A stretch of DNA of 28,697 nt from Candidatus Uhrbacteria bacterium (GTDB lineage Bacteria; Patescibacteriota; Patescibacteriia; 2-12-FULL-60-25), in NCBI GenBank assembly GCA_016866635.1, contig VGLT01000001.1, forward strand, positions 1 through 28,697, given 5' to 3'. How positions within the stretch are numbered: the first letter of the stretch is position 1; each line of letters starts with the position of its first letter. A program made the position numbers and the translations under genes. Positions 14,917 to 22,260 of the stretch are shown piece after piece. The notes under the pieces were generated by a model. It saw only the letters and a list, made by a program, of their open reading frames with translations. It had not been told where the DNA came from and ran no database searches.

Positions 14917-14942
14917 GCGGGGAACCAGAGTGGCTTCCCCGC
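14917..14942. repeat. Hairpin between the 6S-like RNA and the orphan gene
   Basis: GCGGGGAA (14917-14924) and TTCCCCGC (14935-14942) are perfectly complementary; the loop can pair further (CCA/TGG). Function unknown; it has no T tract on either side. Confidence 0.6.
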
Positions 14943-14986
14943 ACAGGTCAGTGTTTCATGTCGATATCAACTCCCGCGCTGAGCGC

Positions 14987-15009
14987 CCCCGCTGCCCTCC
15001 CTAGCGGGG
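14987..15009 (-). terminator. Possible 3' hairpin of the 235-aa orphan gene
   Basis: CCCCGCT and AGCGGGG enclose nine bases. It lies 27 bp after the stop codon on the minus strand. There is no T tract, so it may stabilise the message rather than terminate it. Confidence 0.45.
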
Positions 15010-15035
15010 TTCGGTTGATGGTGCGTTGACGTTCG

Positions 15036-15743
15036 TCAGGCCGCCTGCGACTCGTTGCCACGCCGCCGCTTCTTCAGTCGGGCGTCGTAGCGGGCGAGTT
15101 GGGCGGTGTAGTCCGTGATCGCGACCTCGACCTCCTTGAGGCTCCCGCACTCACGCACCGGCAGCATTCCGAAGCCGAGCTGGGAGAGGCACTCGTTGAT
15201 CTCGCCACGCAGCCGCTCGAGCTCGGCCCGCCTGTCGCGCTCGTGGGCCGCCGCCTTCTCCTTCTTCTCGATCCGGATCCGCTCCATGTTGTTGAAGCGG
15301 AGCCGGTTCTCGAGGCGCTTGAAGAACGAACCACGATCGTTGGGGCGAGCGAGCGCAGCTCTGAAGTCCGCGTCGGTGATCGTGAGCCCGGCCTCGACGC
15401 TCTCGGACTTCACCCAGCCCATGACGGACTGGGTCGTGAAGTCGAGCACGTCGGACAGGACCTTGCGCACCTGCTTGACCGTGGACTCGGGCCCGAGCGC
15501 GTTGAGCTTCGCGATCTTGGTCATGACCGTCTCGCCGTCTCCGAAGAGCTCGACGAGCCAGCCAGCCGCCGGCATGTGCTCGGCCAGGAACTTGGGGCCG
15601 ATCATGACCGCGTCATCCAGCCCCATGCCGTTGATGACCCGGAGCCCTTGCCGGCAGGCGTTGTCGATCCTGCGGAACAGGTTCCAGACGAGGATGAGCA
15701 GTTCCAACTGCTCCTTGAGCGGCTTACCCGTGAGCTTTTCCAT
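15036..15743 (-). CDS. GC-rich orphan protein, helical with coiled coil
   Basis: A 235-residue protein I do not recognise. The frame is open to 15863, but ATG 15743 is preceded by a strong Shine-Dalgarno sequence (AAGGAGAG), so it is the start. The N-terminal half is helical (EQLELLILVWNLFRRIDNAC), the middle carries FGDGETVMTKIAKLNALGPE, and residues about 170-205 form a charged coiled coil (RIEKKEKAAAHERDRRAELE). The C-terminus is basic (RLKKRRRGNESQAA). No signal peptide or membrane span. Composition is clearly more GC-rich than recA or ftsK. The leader is unusually long and structured: the best promoter is more than 500 bp upstream (16281-16309) and an attenuator-like hairpin lies between. 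Transcription is opposite to all nearby genes. Confidence 0.72.
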   Translation of the reverse strand: MEKLTGKPLKEQLELLILVWNLFRRIDNACRQGLRVINGMGLDDAVMIGPKFLAEHMPAAGWLVELFGDGETVMTKIAKLNALGPESTVKQVRKVLSDVLDFTTQSVMGWVKSESVEAGLTITDADFRAALARPNDRGSFFKRLENRLRFNNMERIRIEKKEKAAAHERDRRAELERLRGEINECLSQLGFGMLPVRECGSLKEVEVAITDYTAQLARYDARLKKRRRGNESQAA

Positions 15744-15838
15744 CCGTCTCTCCTTGTTGAAGATTCTTGGATTTTTGGACACCACGTCCGCAACCCGTTT
15801 TCTTTGTGGGCTATCCACCCAGGGAATGTAGAGGTGAT

Positions 15839-15873
15839 GAGCAAGCGATTCGACCGAGATCAAATGCTTGCTC
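15839..15873. repeat. Inverted repeat in the leader of the 235-aa gene
   Basis: GAGCAAGC (15839-15846) and GCTTGCTC (15866-15873), perfectly complementary around 19 bases. A second imperfect inverted repeat, TCAGATGAGA with TCTTATCTGA, follows at about 15890-15920. Both would form hairpins in the minus-strand leader. Confidence 0.55.
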
Positions 15874-16009
15874 GTGCGGACCTACCGATCAGATGAGACA
15901 GGGTGAGCCATCTTATCTGACTTCAGTCTGCGTCTTATCGAGATCACCGTGTTCGGCTCCCGACAAGTTCCTCCTCCACGTTTCCTGGGTGCACGCCATG
16001 TTTTACTAT

Positions 16010-16186
16010 TTTTCTGTCGAACGTTTTGGAGGCGTGAATACAGTACCGGGGGGCGGGCCTGCATCCTGAATTTTTCCATGAGAGATTCCAGTCGAAACCG
16101 GATTCGGTCATTTCAAAATTCTTCTTTTAGGAAAACCGTGTTCGGCTTCCAAAAAGATTCTCTCCTCCAAAACGTTCAACAGAAAA
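16010..16186. repeat. 177-bp element bounded by 23-bp inverted repeats
   Basis: The left end (16010-16032) is the complement of the right end (16164-16186) with one mismatch that would still be a G-U pair in RNA. The core is GAACGTTTTGGAGG facing CCTCCAAAACGTTC. The 131 bp between them hold no gene. This is the layout of a small non-autonomous element (MITE), but I see no target-site duplication, so a long RNA hairpin in the leader of the 235-aa gene is an alternative. Confidence 0.6.
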
Positions 16187-16274
16187 GACGCCGGGGGAGC
16201 GTCTTGGTTGGTCCCCCTGCGATTTCATTGAATTGTAAGGCGATCTGAATGAGTCTCCTTTCTCATTCTCAAAT
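16183..16274 (-). ncRNA. Candidate ~90-nt RNA or attenuated leader with pseudoknot potential
   Basis: Starting from the promoter at 16281-16309, the minus-strand transcript would first form GAATGAG-AAAGGAGA-CTCATTC, a hairpin with a Shine-Dalgarno-like loop. It then forms an intrinsic terminator: AAGACGC (16205-16199 on the minus strand), loop TCCCCCG, GCGTCTT and TTTTCT. An upstream GGGGGA (16217-16212) is complementary to TCCCCC in the terminator loop, allowing an H-type pseudoknot or a competing antiterminator hairpin. It may be an independent small RNA or a switch controlling read-through to the gene at 15743. Confidence 0.5.
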
Positions 16275-16280
16275 CAAATT

Positions 16281-16309
16281 ACTATACCACTTTTTACCCT
16301 CTTCGTCAA
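16281..16309 (-). promoter_or_regulatory. Strong promoter facing the 235-aa orphan gene
   Basis: On the minus strand TTGACG (16309-16304), 17 bp, TATAGT (16286-16281). Expected start near 16274. Confidence 0.68.
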
Positions 16310-16339
16310 GTGTTTAAGAGAATATTTTAATGCAAAAAT

Positions 16340-16353
16340 GGCTAATTTAAGCC
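16340..16353. promoter_or_regulatory. GGCT-N6-AGCC palindrome in the rpsO upstream region
   Basis: GGCTAATTTAAGCC flanked by A-rich and T-rich runs. It closely resembles GGCTTATTTTAGCC at 27848-27861. It could be a protein-binding site or, with the A/T flanks, a weak terminator. Confidence 0.4.
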
Positions 16354-16405
16354 CATTTTTATAGACTGTTGTCTAACCTTAGCCAAAATCTGTTAAGCAC
16401 AGAAA

Positions 16406-16455
16406 TGACATAATTTTGGTCCGTTCACCGCTCGATCCTCGAGTCTGGTGAACGG
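16406..16455 (+). promoter_or_regulatory. rpsO extended -10 promoter and 5' leader hairpin
   Basis: TGACATAAT at 16406-16414 fits an extended -10 element; no good -35 box is seen. Transcription would start near 16421, where CCGTTCACC (16421-16429) pairs with GGTGAACGG (16447-16455). The rest of the leader (to 16606) has smaller inverted repeats (GTAGG/CCTAC at about 16560-16582). S15 commonly represses its own leader in bacteria; that this happens here is inference. Confidence 0.42.
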
Positions 16456-16606
16456 AGCTTTTCGGTTTACTTATATTGCTCCATACACACGGTCGGGGTG
16501 TTGTGTTTTATCTATCTATATGATAGGGTAACGCCACTTAATACTAACTACGCCTCTCTGGTAGGAATGAGCCTAACGCCTACTGCAGAACGCGCTTACC
16601 TCTTCT

Positions 16607-16867
16607 ATGATGGATCCAGCCAAGAAGAAAAAGATTATTGATAAGTTTAAGACCCACGCCACAGACACGGGGTCACCACAGGTTCAGATCGCTATTTTGA
16701 CCGAAGAGATCAAAGATCTGAGTGAACACTTAAAAGGTCACAAAAAGGACTTCTCTTCCCGCCGCGGGTTGATCAAGAAAGTCGGAGAACGTCGCCGCTT
16801 GATGAAATATCTCAAACGAGAGAACCAGAAAGAATACGACGAGTTGATGTCGAAGCTCAAAATATAA
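16607..16867 (+). CDS. rpsO: Ribosomal protein uS15
   Basis: An 86-residue small-subunit protein that binds 16S rRNA early in 30S assembly. Family signatures: FKTHATDTGSPQVQIAILTE, LSEHLKGHKKDFSSRRGL and VGERRRLMKYLKRENQKEYD. Two ATG codons are adjacent (16607 and 16610) and either could start. There is no Shine-Dalgarno sequence; the bases before the ATG are pyrimidine-rich. The leader of about 185 nt is structured. rpsO and pnp are neighbours in many bacteria; here they are separated by an orphan gene and a NYN nuclease gene. Confidence 0.97.
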   Translation: MMDPAKKKKIIDKFKTHATDTGSPQVQIAILTEEIKDLSEHLKGHKKDFSSRRGLIKKVGERRRLMKYLKRENQKEYDELMSKLKI

Positions 16868-16885
16868 AGACAAGGTAAAGTTTTG

Positions 16886-16910
16886 ACAACCACGCCACGC
16901 GCGTGGTTGT
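16886..16910 (+). terminator. Hairpin after rpsO
   Basis: ACAACCACGC (16886-16895), loop CACGC, GCGTGGTTGT (16901-16910). A perfect 10-bp stem 18 bp after the rpsO stop, but the following GTGTTGTTGG is a poor T tract, so termination may be partial and the next gene may share the rpsO transcript. Confidence 0.6.
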
Positions 16911-16939
16911 GTGTTGTTGGTTCATGAGAGGAGGACGCC

Positions 16940-17917
16940 GTGAAAAGAGCCGTTCTGCGAATGGCGAAGCCGCATCTCCTCGAGGTACCTGAGGAGCTGC
17001 GTTCGCGAATCGCGTCTCTGGAACTTGAGACGCGAGAAGGTTACCCGGTGCTTAGAATCATCTTTAAGGAGGTGCAAAAGGGATTGCGAGGAATCCCTGT
17101 GAGGCAGGATCAGTTGGACAAGCTACTCAAGCTTGAATTCTCGGTTATACTGATCCAGCGTCTGTCGTCCGAATACCATGAGGCCCACACTCGCGAGGAA
17201 TTCGCAGGACCCTTCTACGATGAAACCCGCTTCCGCTTGCTTGTCCCCGCGAGCGTCAAGCGGCGAGGGGTGACCCGGCGGGAGACCGTTTCGTTCCATT
17301 CGGAATTCTGCGTGCTTCAGTACTTCCAGAACAACCTTGAGCCGTTGTATGCTCTTGGGGAGCTGTGGGAGGCTGGCCTCCTGCCTCTCCGCGATATCGA
17401 TCGCGCGCGTATCAACACGGCTGTGGCGCAAGATCTCGCGATCTACGGGGTGACGGAGCGCGTGCACCAAGCAGAAGAAGCCTTTAGTCTGGAGCGCGCC
17501 TGGGATCACATTCAAACCCTCTACGTTTCCCTGGCACAGCGACGCGGAGAGCAGACAACGGAACAGGGGGCCAAGGCATTTCATGCCGAAGGCCTGGTCA
17601 CGGGACTGCAGGGCGATGGTGGAGGAGCGCAGGCGGGGGATGAAGGAGGGGAGGGGTTTTTCCATTCTCGCGAACACGAGCTGTACGCCGCGATCTACGC
17701 CTGGCCGGGCATTCGGTGTTGGCAGTTGATCGACCCCCGAGCTCCTCGCGCCATGCTGATGGAATCCTTTCCTGTGTACGATACAGACCCAGCCTGGCGA
17801 GCGCAGAAGATCGAGAAGGTGCTCGAGCGTAGAGGATTTCTGCCTATCTCGTGGGAAGAATTCCACGACGCAACGCAGGGGATCCGTGCCCCGAGCGCCG
17901 CCAAGTTCAGGGAGTGA
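16940..17917 (+). CDS. GC-rich orphan protein of unknown function
   Basis: A 325-residue protein I do not recognise. It starts with GTG 16940 behind a strong Shine-Dalgarno sequence (GAGAGGAGG). Predicted soluble, alpha/beta, with no signal peptide. The N-terminal part contains YPVLRIIFKEVQKGLRG and a helical FSVILIQRLSSEYHEAH region. The middle has LEPLYALGELWEAGLLPL. Around 225-245 is a Gly-rich, acidic low-complexity linker (GDGGGAQAGDEGGEG). The C-terminus contains YAAIYAWPGIRCWQLIDPRA and ends in a short basic tail. It sits between rpsO and the NYN gene and is closed by a strong terminator. GC-rich codon use differs from rpsO, so acquisition as a unit is plausible. Confidence 0.72.
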   Translation: MKRAVLRMAKPHLLEVPEELRSRIASLELETREGYPVLRIIFKEVQKGLRGIPVRQDQLDKLLKLEFSVILIQRLSSEYHEAHTREEFAGPFYDETRFRLLVPASVKRRGVTRRETVSFHSEFCVLQYFQNNLEPLYALGELWEAGLLPLRDIDRARINTAVAQDLAIYGVTERVHQAEEAFSLERAWDHIQTLYVSLAQRRGEQTTEQGAKAFHAEGLVTGLQGDGGGAQAGDEGGEGFFHSREHELYAAIYAWPGIRCWQLIDPRAPRAMLMESFPVYDTDPAWRAQKIEKVLERRGFLPISWEEFHDATQGIRAPSAAKFRE

Positions 17918-17932
17918 TGATCAGATTATCTG

Positions 17933-17977
17933 CGGCGCCTACTCATGGGGAGGATGAGTAGGCGCCGATTGCTTTTT
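17933..17977 (+). terminator. Strong terminator after the 325-aa orphan gene
   Basis: CGGCGCCTACTCAT (17933-17946) pairs perfectly with ATGAGTAGGCGCCG (17954-17967) around a 7-nt loop, followed by ATTGCTTTTT. The T tract overlaps the -35 box of the next promoter. Confidence 0.88.
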
Positions 17978-18004
17978 GACAAAAACAAAAATTTTTGATA
18001 TCCT
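17976..18004 (+). promoter_or_regulatory. Promoter of the NYN nuclease gene
   Basis: TTGACA (17976-17981), 17 bp, TATCCT (17999-18004). The leader of about 39 nt is A/T-rich and lacks a Shine-Dalgarno sequence. Confidence 0.68.
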
Positions 18005-18049
18005 ATTTACATAAGAAAATTTTATTAACATCAGTCTTTTTTACAATAT

Positions 18050-18685
18050 ATGATTCTCAAGACAGAACAACGCGTGGCTGTTTTTATTGACACGCAAAAC
18101 ATGTACCACTCGGCCAAGCATTTATATGGAGCACGAGTGAATTTCCCCGGGCTCGTCGAAGCCGCGGTTGGTGGACGTCACGTGATTCGTGCCTTGGCGT
18201 ATGTTGCCAAATCCAAAACAGGGGAGGAACAAGCCTTTTTTGATGCGCTTACACAAAATGGGATCGAACTTAAAATCAAAGATGTGCAAGAATTTGCCAG
18301 TGGTGCCAAAAAAGCCGACTGGGATGTGGGCATGACGATCGACGCCGTGGGAATCGCCCCGCATGTTGATGTGGTGATTCTCGTCACCGGCGATGGCGAC
18401 TTTTGTCCTTTGGTCGAGTATCTCCACGCGCATGGTGTTGCGTGTGAAGTCGCGGCGTTTGGTGAATCGACCAATAGCCGTTTGCGTGAAATTGCCGACA
18501 CCTTTTTGGATTTATCTTCTGAACCAGACACATTTTTGATTCGCAACGGCCGCGGTCGTCGCGATGCAGAAGATCAGGGCACATCTGATCTTGAGGAGGT
18601 TCAGCCAGCACGCGTTAAAACCAATCGCCGCCGCGGATCTGACGAAGAAGGTTCAGGGTTGCGAAAAATCAGAATTACATATTAA
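18050..18685 (+). CDS. NYN/LabA-type PIN-like ribonuclease
   Basis: A 211-residue protein. Residues 8-155 form a NYN (LabA/DUF88) domain: RVAVFIDTQNMYHSAK with Asp 14 and Asn 17, KADWDVGMTIDA with Asp 90, Asp 92 and Asp 98, and VDVVILVTGDGDFCPLVEYL with Asp 115 and Asp 117. These acidic residues are the metal-binding active site expected of PIN-like RNases. The fold ends with FGESTNSRLREIADTFLDL. The C-terminal 50 residues are charged and disordered (RNGRGRRDAEDQGTSDLEE and a basic end), suited to RNA binding. It precedes pnp by 84 bp, so the two RNA-decay enzymes are neighbours. The RNA target is unknown. Confidence 0.87.
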   Translation: MILKTEQRVAVFIDTQNMYHSAKHLYGARVNFPGLVEAAVGGRHVIRALAYVAKSKTGEEQAFFDALTQNGIELKIKDVQEFASGAKKADWDVGMTIDAVGIAPHVDVVILVTGDGDFCPLVEYLHAHGVACEVAAFGESTNSRLREIADTFLDLSSEPDTFLIRNGRGRRDAEDQGTSDLEEVQPARVKTNRRRGSDEEGSGLRKIRITY

Positions 18686-18769
18686 ATAACCTTATTATTC
18701 ATTGAACTTGTCCAGAGAAACCGAGTTGCCTAAGGCAGCTTTCTTTTCTGGATGAGTTGTATCTCATCT

Positions 18770-20974
18770 ATGGCCATTGCTTCATCTAAGGAGTTTTCCA
18801 TTCAGTGGGGAGGGCGAACGTTAAGTATCAGCGTTGGTCAGTTGGCACAGCAAGCGAACGGTTCCTGTGTTGTGCGTTACGGTGACACGGTGGTTTTGTG
18901 TACCGCGACACTGGGCGAAGTAAAAGAAGGCGCTGATTTTTTTCCATTGAGTGTAGATTTTGAAGAGCGTATGTATGCGGCCGGTCGTATTAAAGGCTCA
19001 CGCTTTATTAAACGAGAAGGCCGTCCAACAGACGAAGCGGTGTTATCCGGCCGCTTGATCGATCGCGCGGTTCGCCCATTGTTCCCAGATGCTCTGCGCA
19101 ATGAAGTTGCAGTCGTGGCAACGGTTTTCTCACACGATCAACAAAACGACGCGGACATTCCAGGTTTAATTGGCGCCTCTTGTGCATTGTCGATTTCTAA
19201 TATTCCTTGGACCGGACCGATTGCCGCCGTGCGTATCGGTCGTAAAGATGGAAATTTTATCGTCATGCCAACGTATGCAGAAACAGATCTTGGGGAACTG
19301 GATCTCGTGGTTGCAGGAACTCCAGATAAGACGTTGATGGTGGAAGCCGGCGCCAAGCGCATTCCAGAAGATGTCATGTTAGAAGCCATGAAGTTTGCGT
19401 TACAGCAACTTGGACCAGTCATCGATTTAATCAACCAGGTCGTCGCAGCTGTGGGAAAGAAAAAAATTGATCCAAGCGCGCCTAAGGATGAGGATGAGGC
19501 AGCAAAACGGAAAGAGATTGAGGAGGTGCACGAAAAAGCCCGCGCTTTTTTGCAAACAAAAAAGAATGTATTATTTGCCGAACCGCTCAAGCAAAAGACG
19601 GACCGTAAAGCCGCGGTCGTGCGCTTGAAAAAAGAATTAGCCAGTCATCTGCAAGAATTACAAATCAGCAAAGACAATCGCAAGCGCGCAGAAGAAGTGG
19701 TGGATGCATTTGTGGAAGAAGAAATTACCAATCAGATTTTGCAGGAGGGCAAGCGCGCCGATGGCCGCTCACTCACGCAAATTCGTGATTTGGGTGCGAT
19801 CGTTGGGGTCATGCCGCGTACGCATGGTTCTGGATTATTTCAGCGCGGCTCAACCCAAGTTCTGACATCCGTTACCCTTGGCTCTCCAGGGATGGAGCAG
19901 ACGCTCGATACGATGGAATACCAAATGACCAAGCGTTATTTCCATCACTACAATTTTCCAAGCTATTCGGTCGGTGAAACAAAAGGAAATCGTGGCCCAG
20001 GTCGCCGAGAAATTGGTCATGGTGCACTGGCGGAACGTGCCCTCATGCCCGTCACCCCAGATCGGGAAACCTTCCCCTATACCATTCGTGTTGTGTCAGA
20101 AGTTTTAGGTTCAAATGGCTCAAGTTCCATGGGTGCAACCTGTGGATCAACTCTCGCACTTCTTGATGCTGGTGTGCCGATCCAGGCGCCTGTCGCAGGT
20201 ATTGCCATGGGCTTGGCGAGTGATGAAAAAACCGGGCGTTATCAAGTGATCACAGATCTTCAGGATCTAGAAGATGGTGCTGGTGGGATGGATTTTAAAA
20301 TTGCCGGTACACGCGATGGAATCACTGCCATTCAAATGGACACAAAAACGTCCGGATTGCCGTGGAGCGTTGTCGAACAAACATTCAAACAAGCCAAGCA
20401 AGCACGCATGGAAATTTTGGATGTCATGGAGCAAACAATCGCTACGCCTCGTGCAGAGCTGTCCCCATACGCGCCACGCATCGAATCATTCCACATCAAT
20501 CCAGAGCGTATTCGCGATGTGATCGGTCCAGGAGGAAAAGTGATCAACGAGATTATTGCGACTCACAACGTGCAGATCGATATCGAAGATGATGGATTGG
20601 TCATGGTGACCGCCGTGAATCCAGAATCCATGGAAAAAGCTGTCGCGTGGATTAAGCAGCTGACGCGTGAAGTAAAAGCGGGAGAAGTTTTTGAAGGACG
20701 CGTTACACGTATTCTCGATTTTGGTGCGTTTGTCGAAATTCTCCCCAAGGTTGAAGGGCTGGTACATATCAGTGAACTTGCTCCAACGCGTGTTGCTAAA
20801 GTGGATGATGTTGTAAAAATCGGCGATATGGTGAAGGTTTTGGTATTTGAAATTGATTCTATGGGTCGCCTGAACCTCTCCATCAAACGTTTGGATCCTC
20901 AGTACAAACCAGGCGCCGCTCCAGAGCGTCCACCTCGCGATCGCAAATCAGGTGGCTTTGCCGGTCGTCATTAG
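18770..20974 (+). CDS. pnp: Polyribonucleotide nucleotidyltransferase (PNPase)
   Basis: A 734-residue 3'-5' phosphorolytic exoribonuclease. Domains in order: first RNase PH core (about 5-145, containing GRTLSISVGQLAQQANG and AGRIKGSRFIKREGRPTDEA), helical domain (about 235-320), second catalytic RNase PH core (about 320-550, with GTRDGITAIQMDTK carrying catalytic Asp residues), KH domain (IRDVIGPGGKVINEIIATHN) and S1 domain (EVFEGRVTRILDFGAFVEIL, then GLVHISELAP). Length and domains are complete. The frame also has an ATG at 18752. ATG 18770 is preferred because MAIASSKEFSIQWGG fits family starts. A small hairpin (GTTGCC-TAA-GGCAGC) lies in the short leader; PNPase leaders are often self-regulated, but here this is only a possibility. 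Confidence 0.96.
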   Translation: MAIASSKEFSIQWGGRTLSISVGQLAQQANGSCVVRYGDTVVLCTATLGEVKEGADFFPLSVDFEERMYAAGRIKGSRFIKREGRPTDEAVLSGRLIDRAVRPLFPDALRNEVAVVATVFSHDQQNDADIPGLIGASCALSISNIPWTGPIAAVRIGRKDGNFIVMPTYAETDLGELDLVVAGTPDKTLMVEAGAKRIPEDVMLEAMKFALQQLGPVIDLINQVVAAVGKKKIDPSAPKDEDEAAKRKEIEEVHEKARAFLQTKKNVLFAEPLKQKTDRKAAVVRLKKELASHLQELQISKDNRKRAEEVVDAFVEEEITNQILQEGKRADGRSLTQIRDLGAIVGVMPRTHGSGLFQRGSTQVLTSVTLGSPGMEQTLDTMEYQMTKRYFHHYNFPSYSVGETKGNRGPGRREIGHGALAERALMPVTPDRETFPYTIRVVSEVLGSNGSSSMGATCGSTLALLDAGVPIQAPVAGIAMGLASDEKTGRYQVITDLQDLEDGAGGMDFKIAGTRDGITAIQMDTKTSGLPWSVVEQTFKQAKQARMEILDVMEQTIATPRAELSPYAPRIESFHINPERIRDVIGPGGKVINEIIATHNVQIDIEDDGLVMVTAVNPESMEKAVAWIKQLTREVKAGEVFEGRVTRILDFGAFVEILPKVEGLVHISELAPTRVAKVDDVVKIGDMVKVLVFEIDSMGRLNLSIKRLDPQYKPGAAPERPPRDRKSGGFAGRH

Positions 20975-20979
20975 GACTT

Positions 20980-21000
20980 GATGCGTGATGAGTGATGCGT
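20980..21000. repeat. Three tandem heptamers after pnp
   Basis: GATGCGT, GATGAGT, GATGCGT in tandem starting 5 bp after the pnp stop codon. The complement ACTCATC is one base from the ACTCATT unit at 172-199. Upstream start codons for the next gene fall inside the array, which argues for a downstream start. Confidence 0.7.
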
Positions 21001-21012
21001 GATACTGTCCCC

Positions 21013-22194
21013 ATGGTATCAACCGACAGTACCATTATGAGTGTTGGTCGCTTTCCTAATCCACGACGATTGGGATGGATCATGGCGGCCACGGCTGTCT
21101 TGCTGACCTGCGGGATCCTTTTAGCTTTATGGTTAGGATTTCGTCCGCTGTTTTCCATCCCTCCCAACACAGCTCTCTTGTTGTCCGTCACCCCACGCGT
21201 GGCGCATCAAGGATTGTCATCTGAACAACTTCAAAAATTGCCAAGGGTTTGGCAAGCAGCTCTCCAAGGCAAATCTTGTTGGCCCGTCGTTTTAGGCGCC
21301 TATCACCAAACAGACCAGTGGTATTTTTTTTCCTTCGTTCCACGTTGGAACGCTGACGAATCATTTACTCGTGATCGCCGAGGTTTAGTTGCCCTCATGT
21401 CTGAGAGGGTGCTGCCCCAGCAAGGGCGGGCCTTTGGTTATCTGGAACAATCTTCTTGGTGGTCTGATGCTGGGGCGGCCTTTTCTTTCTGGATGGATCC
21501 GCGCGAATTTCTTTCGGGCAAGATGGCACACAAAAATCTCCAGCCATTTGAGGGGTATTACAAGCAGAGGGTCATTTACACAGACGCTATTTTTGAGGCA
21601 AGCTCTTCTAGGTCGTTAAAATTGGCTGATATAAGCATACATCTCCCCGAGAGCGATTCTAATCGTTCCTTGGCTAGTATTTTGCTTGATTCGCTGGGTC
21701 TGAGCGATTTACCTTTCAATAGCGCCAACCTTAATCCGGTCCAGTTAAGCGTTGTCTATAATGAACCCGGTCAGTCTGGTATGGATGTGGTCATGAGTTT
21801 TGGGGAAGCGATTAAGCAGGAGCAGGCGCGACAAGTTTTTGGTTTTCTTGGCTTAACCCAGCAAAGAGTAGTGAAATTAGAGGATGGAACATTGGTTAGG
21901 GAGAAAATTTTGCCTGTAAGTACAGATCCTGCATTCTATAAAGGACAGAAGATAACCACAGATCACGGTCCTGTTGAGATCATTGGATCTGAGATTATTT
22001 TTGGAAAAAACAAAAATCATGCAGAAAATTCGCTTATCTCAGCTAATTTTTGTCAGGATATCAAGCCGCAAGCTCGTTTCTCAAATAAGGCAATGTCACT
22101 TTTTTTATCAAATTTTGCTACATCTAGCGAAATTCTGCTACCAGCCGTTCAAATAGGTTCTTTAAATAAAAAACTTGTTTTTTGCTTTGAATAA
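21013..22194 (+). CDS. Single-pass membrane protein of unknown function
   Basis: About 393 residues, not recognised. A short basic cytoplasmic segment (MSVGRFPNPRRLGW) is followed by one membrane span (MAATAVLLTCGILLALWLGF), leaving about 345 residues outside. The outer part has patches such as PNTALLLSVTPRVAHQG and QWYFFSFVPRW, resembling a large extracytoplasmic beta/alpha domain, but no motif suggests an enzyme. The start is uncertain: GTG 20992 and ATG 20995 lie in the heptamer repeat, ATG 21013 is used here, and ATG 21037 is equally possible. It lies between pnp and the long RNA. Towards the 3' end the sequence becomes more A/T-rich. Confidence 0.75.
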   Translation: MVSTDSTIMSVGRFPNPRRLGWIMAATAVLLTCGILLALWLGFRPLFSIPPNTALLLSVTPRVAHQGLSSEQLQKLPRVWQAALQGKSCWPVVLGAYHQTDQWYFFSFVPRWNADESFTRDRRGLVALMSERVLPQQGRAFGYLEQSSWWSDAGAAFSFWMDPREFLSGKMAHKNLQPFEGYYKQRVIYTDAIFEASSSRSLKLADISIHLPESDSNRSLASILLDSLGLSDLPFNSANLNPVQLSVVYNEPGQSGMDVVMSFGEAIKQEQARQVFGFLGLTQQRVVKLEDGTLVREKILPVSTDPAFYKGQKITTDHGPVEIIGSEIIFGKNKNHAENSLISANFCQDIKPQARFSNKAMSLFLSNFATSSEILLPAVQIGSLNKKLVFCFE

Positions 22195-22225
22195 GCCAAG
22201 AAAAAGGTTTATTCACATGCATGGT

Positions 22226-22254
22226 TTGATCAAAAGTGAAAAAAATGCTAAGAT
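22226..22254 (+). promoter_or_regulatory. Promoter of the long structured RNA
   Basis: TTGATC (22226-22231), 17 bp, TAAGAT (22249-22254). Expected start near 22261, where dense hairpins begin. Confidence 0.6.
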
Positions 22255-22260
22255 ATCAAT

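Noticed and set aside
15099..15896. 265- and 238-codon plus-strand frames over the 235-aa orphan gene
   Set aside because: The minus-strand gene has a strong Shine-Dalgarno sequence and a natural coiled-coil composition. The plus-strand frames have no start signal and are low-complexity.
15882..16079. 65-codon minus-strand frame across the inverted-repeat element
   Set aside because: It crosses the left inverted-repeat end and has a random, very basic composition; it is better explained as non-coding leader.
16175..16252. 24-codon frame starting with ATT behind AGGAGA on the minus strand
   Set aside because: ATT is a very rare start codon, the site lies in a hairpin loop and the frame runs past a terminator. 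It is kept only as a remote possibility of a leader peptide.
17123..17866. 247-codon frame opposite the 325-aa orphan gene
   Set aside because: There is no ribosome site, while the plus-strand gene has GAGAGGAGG before GTG and a terminator after its stop.
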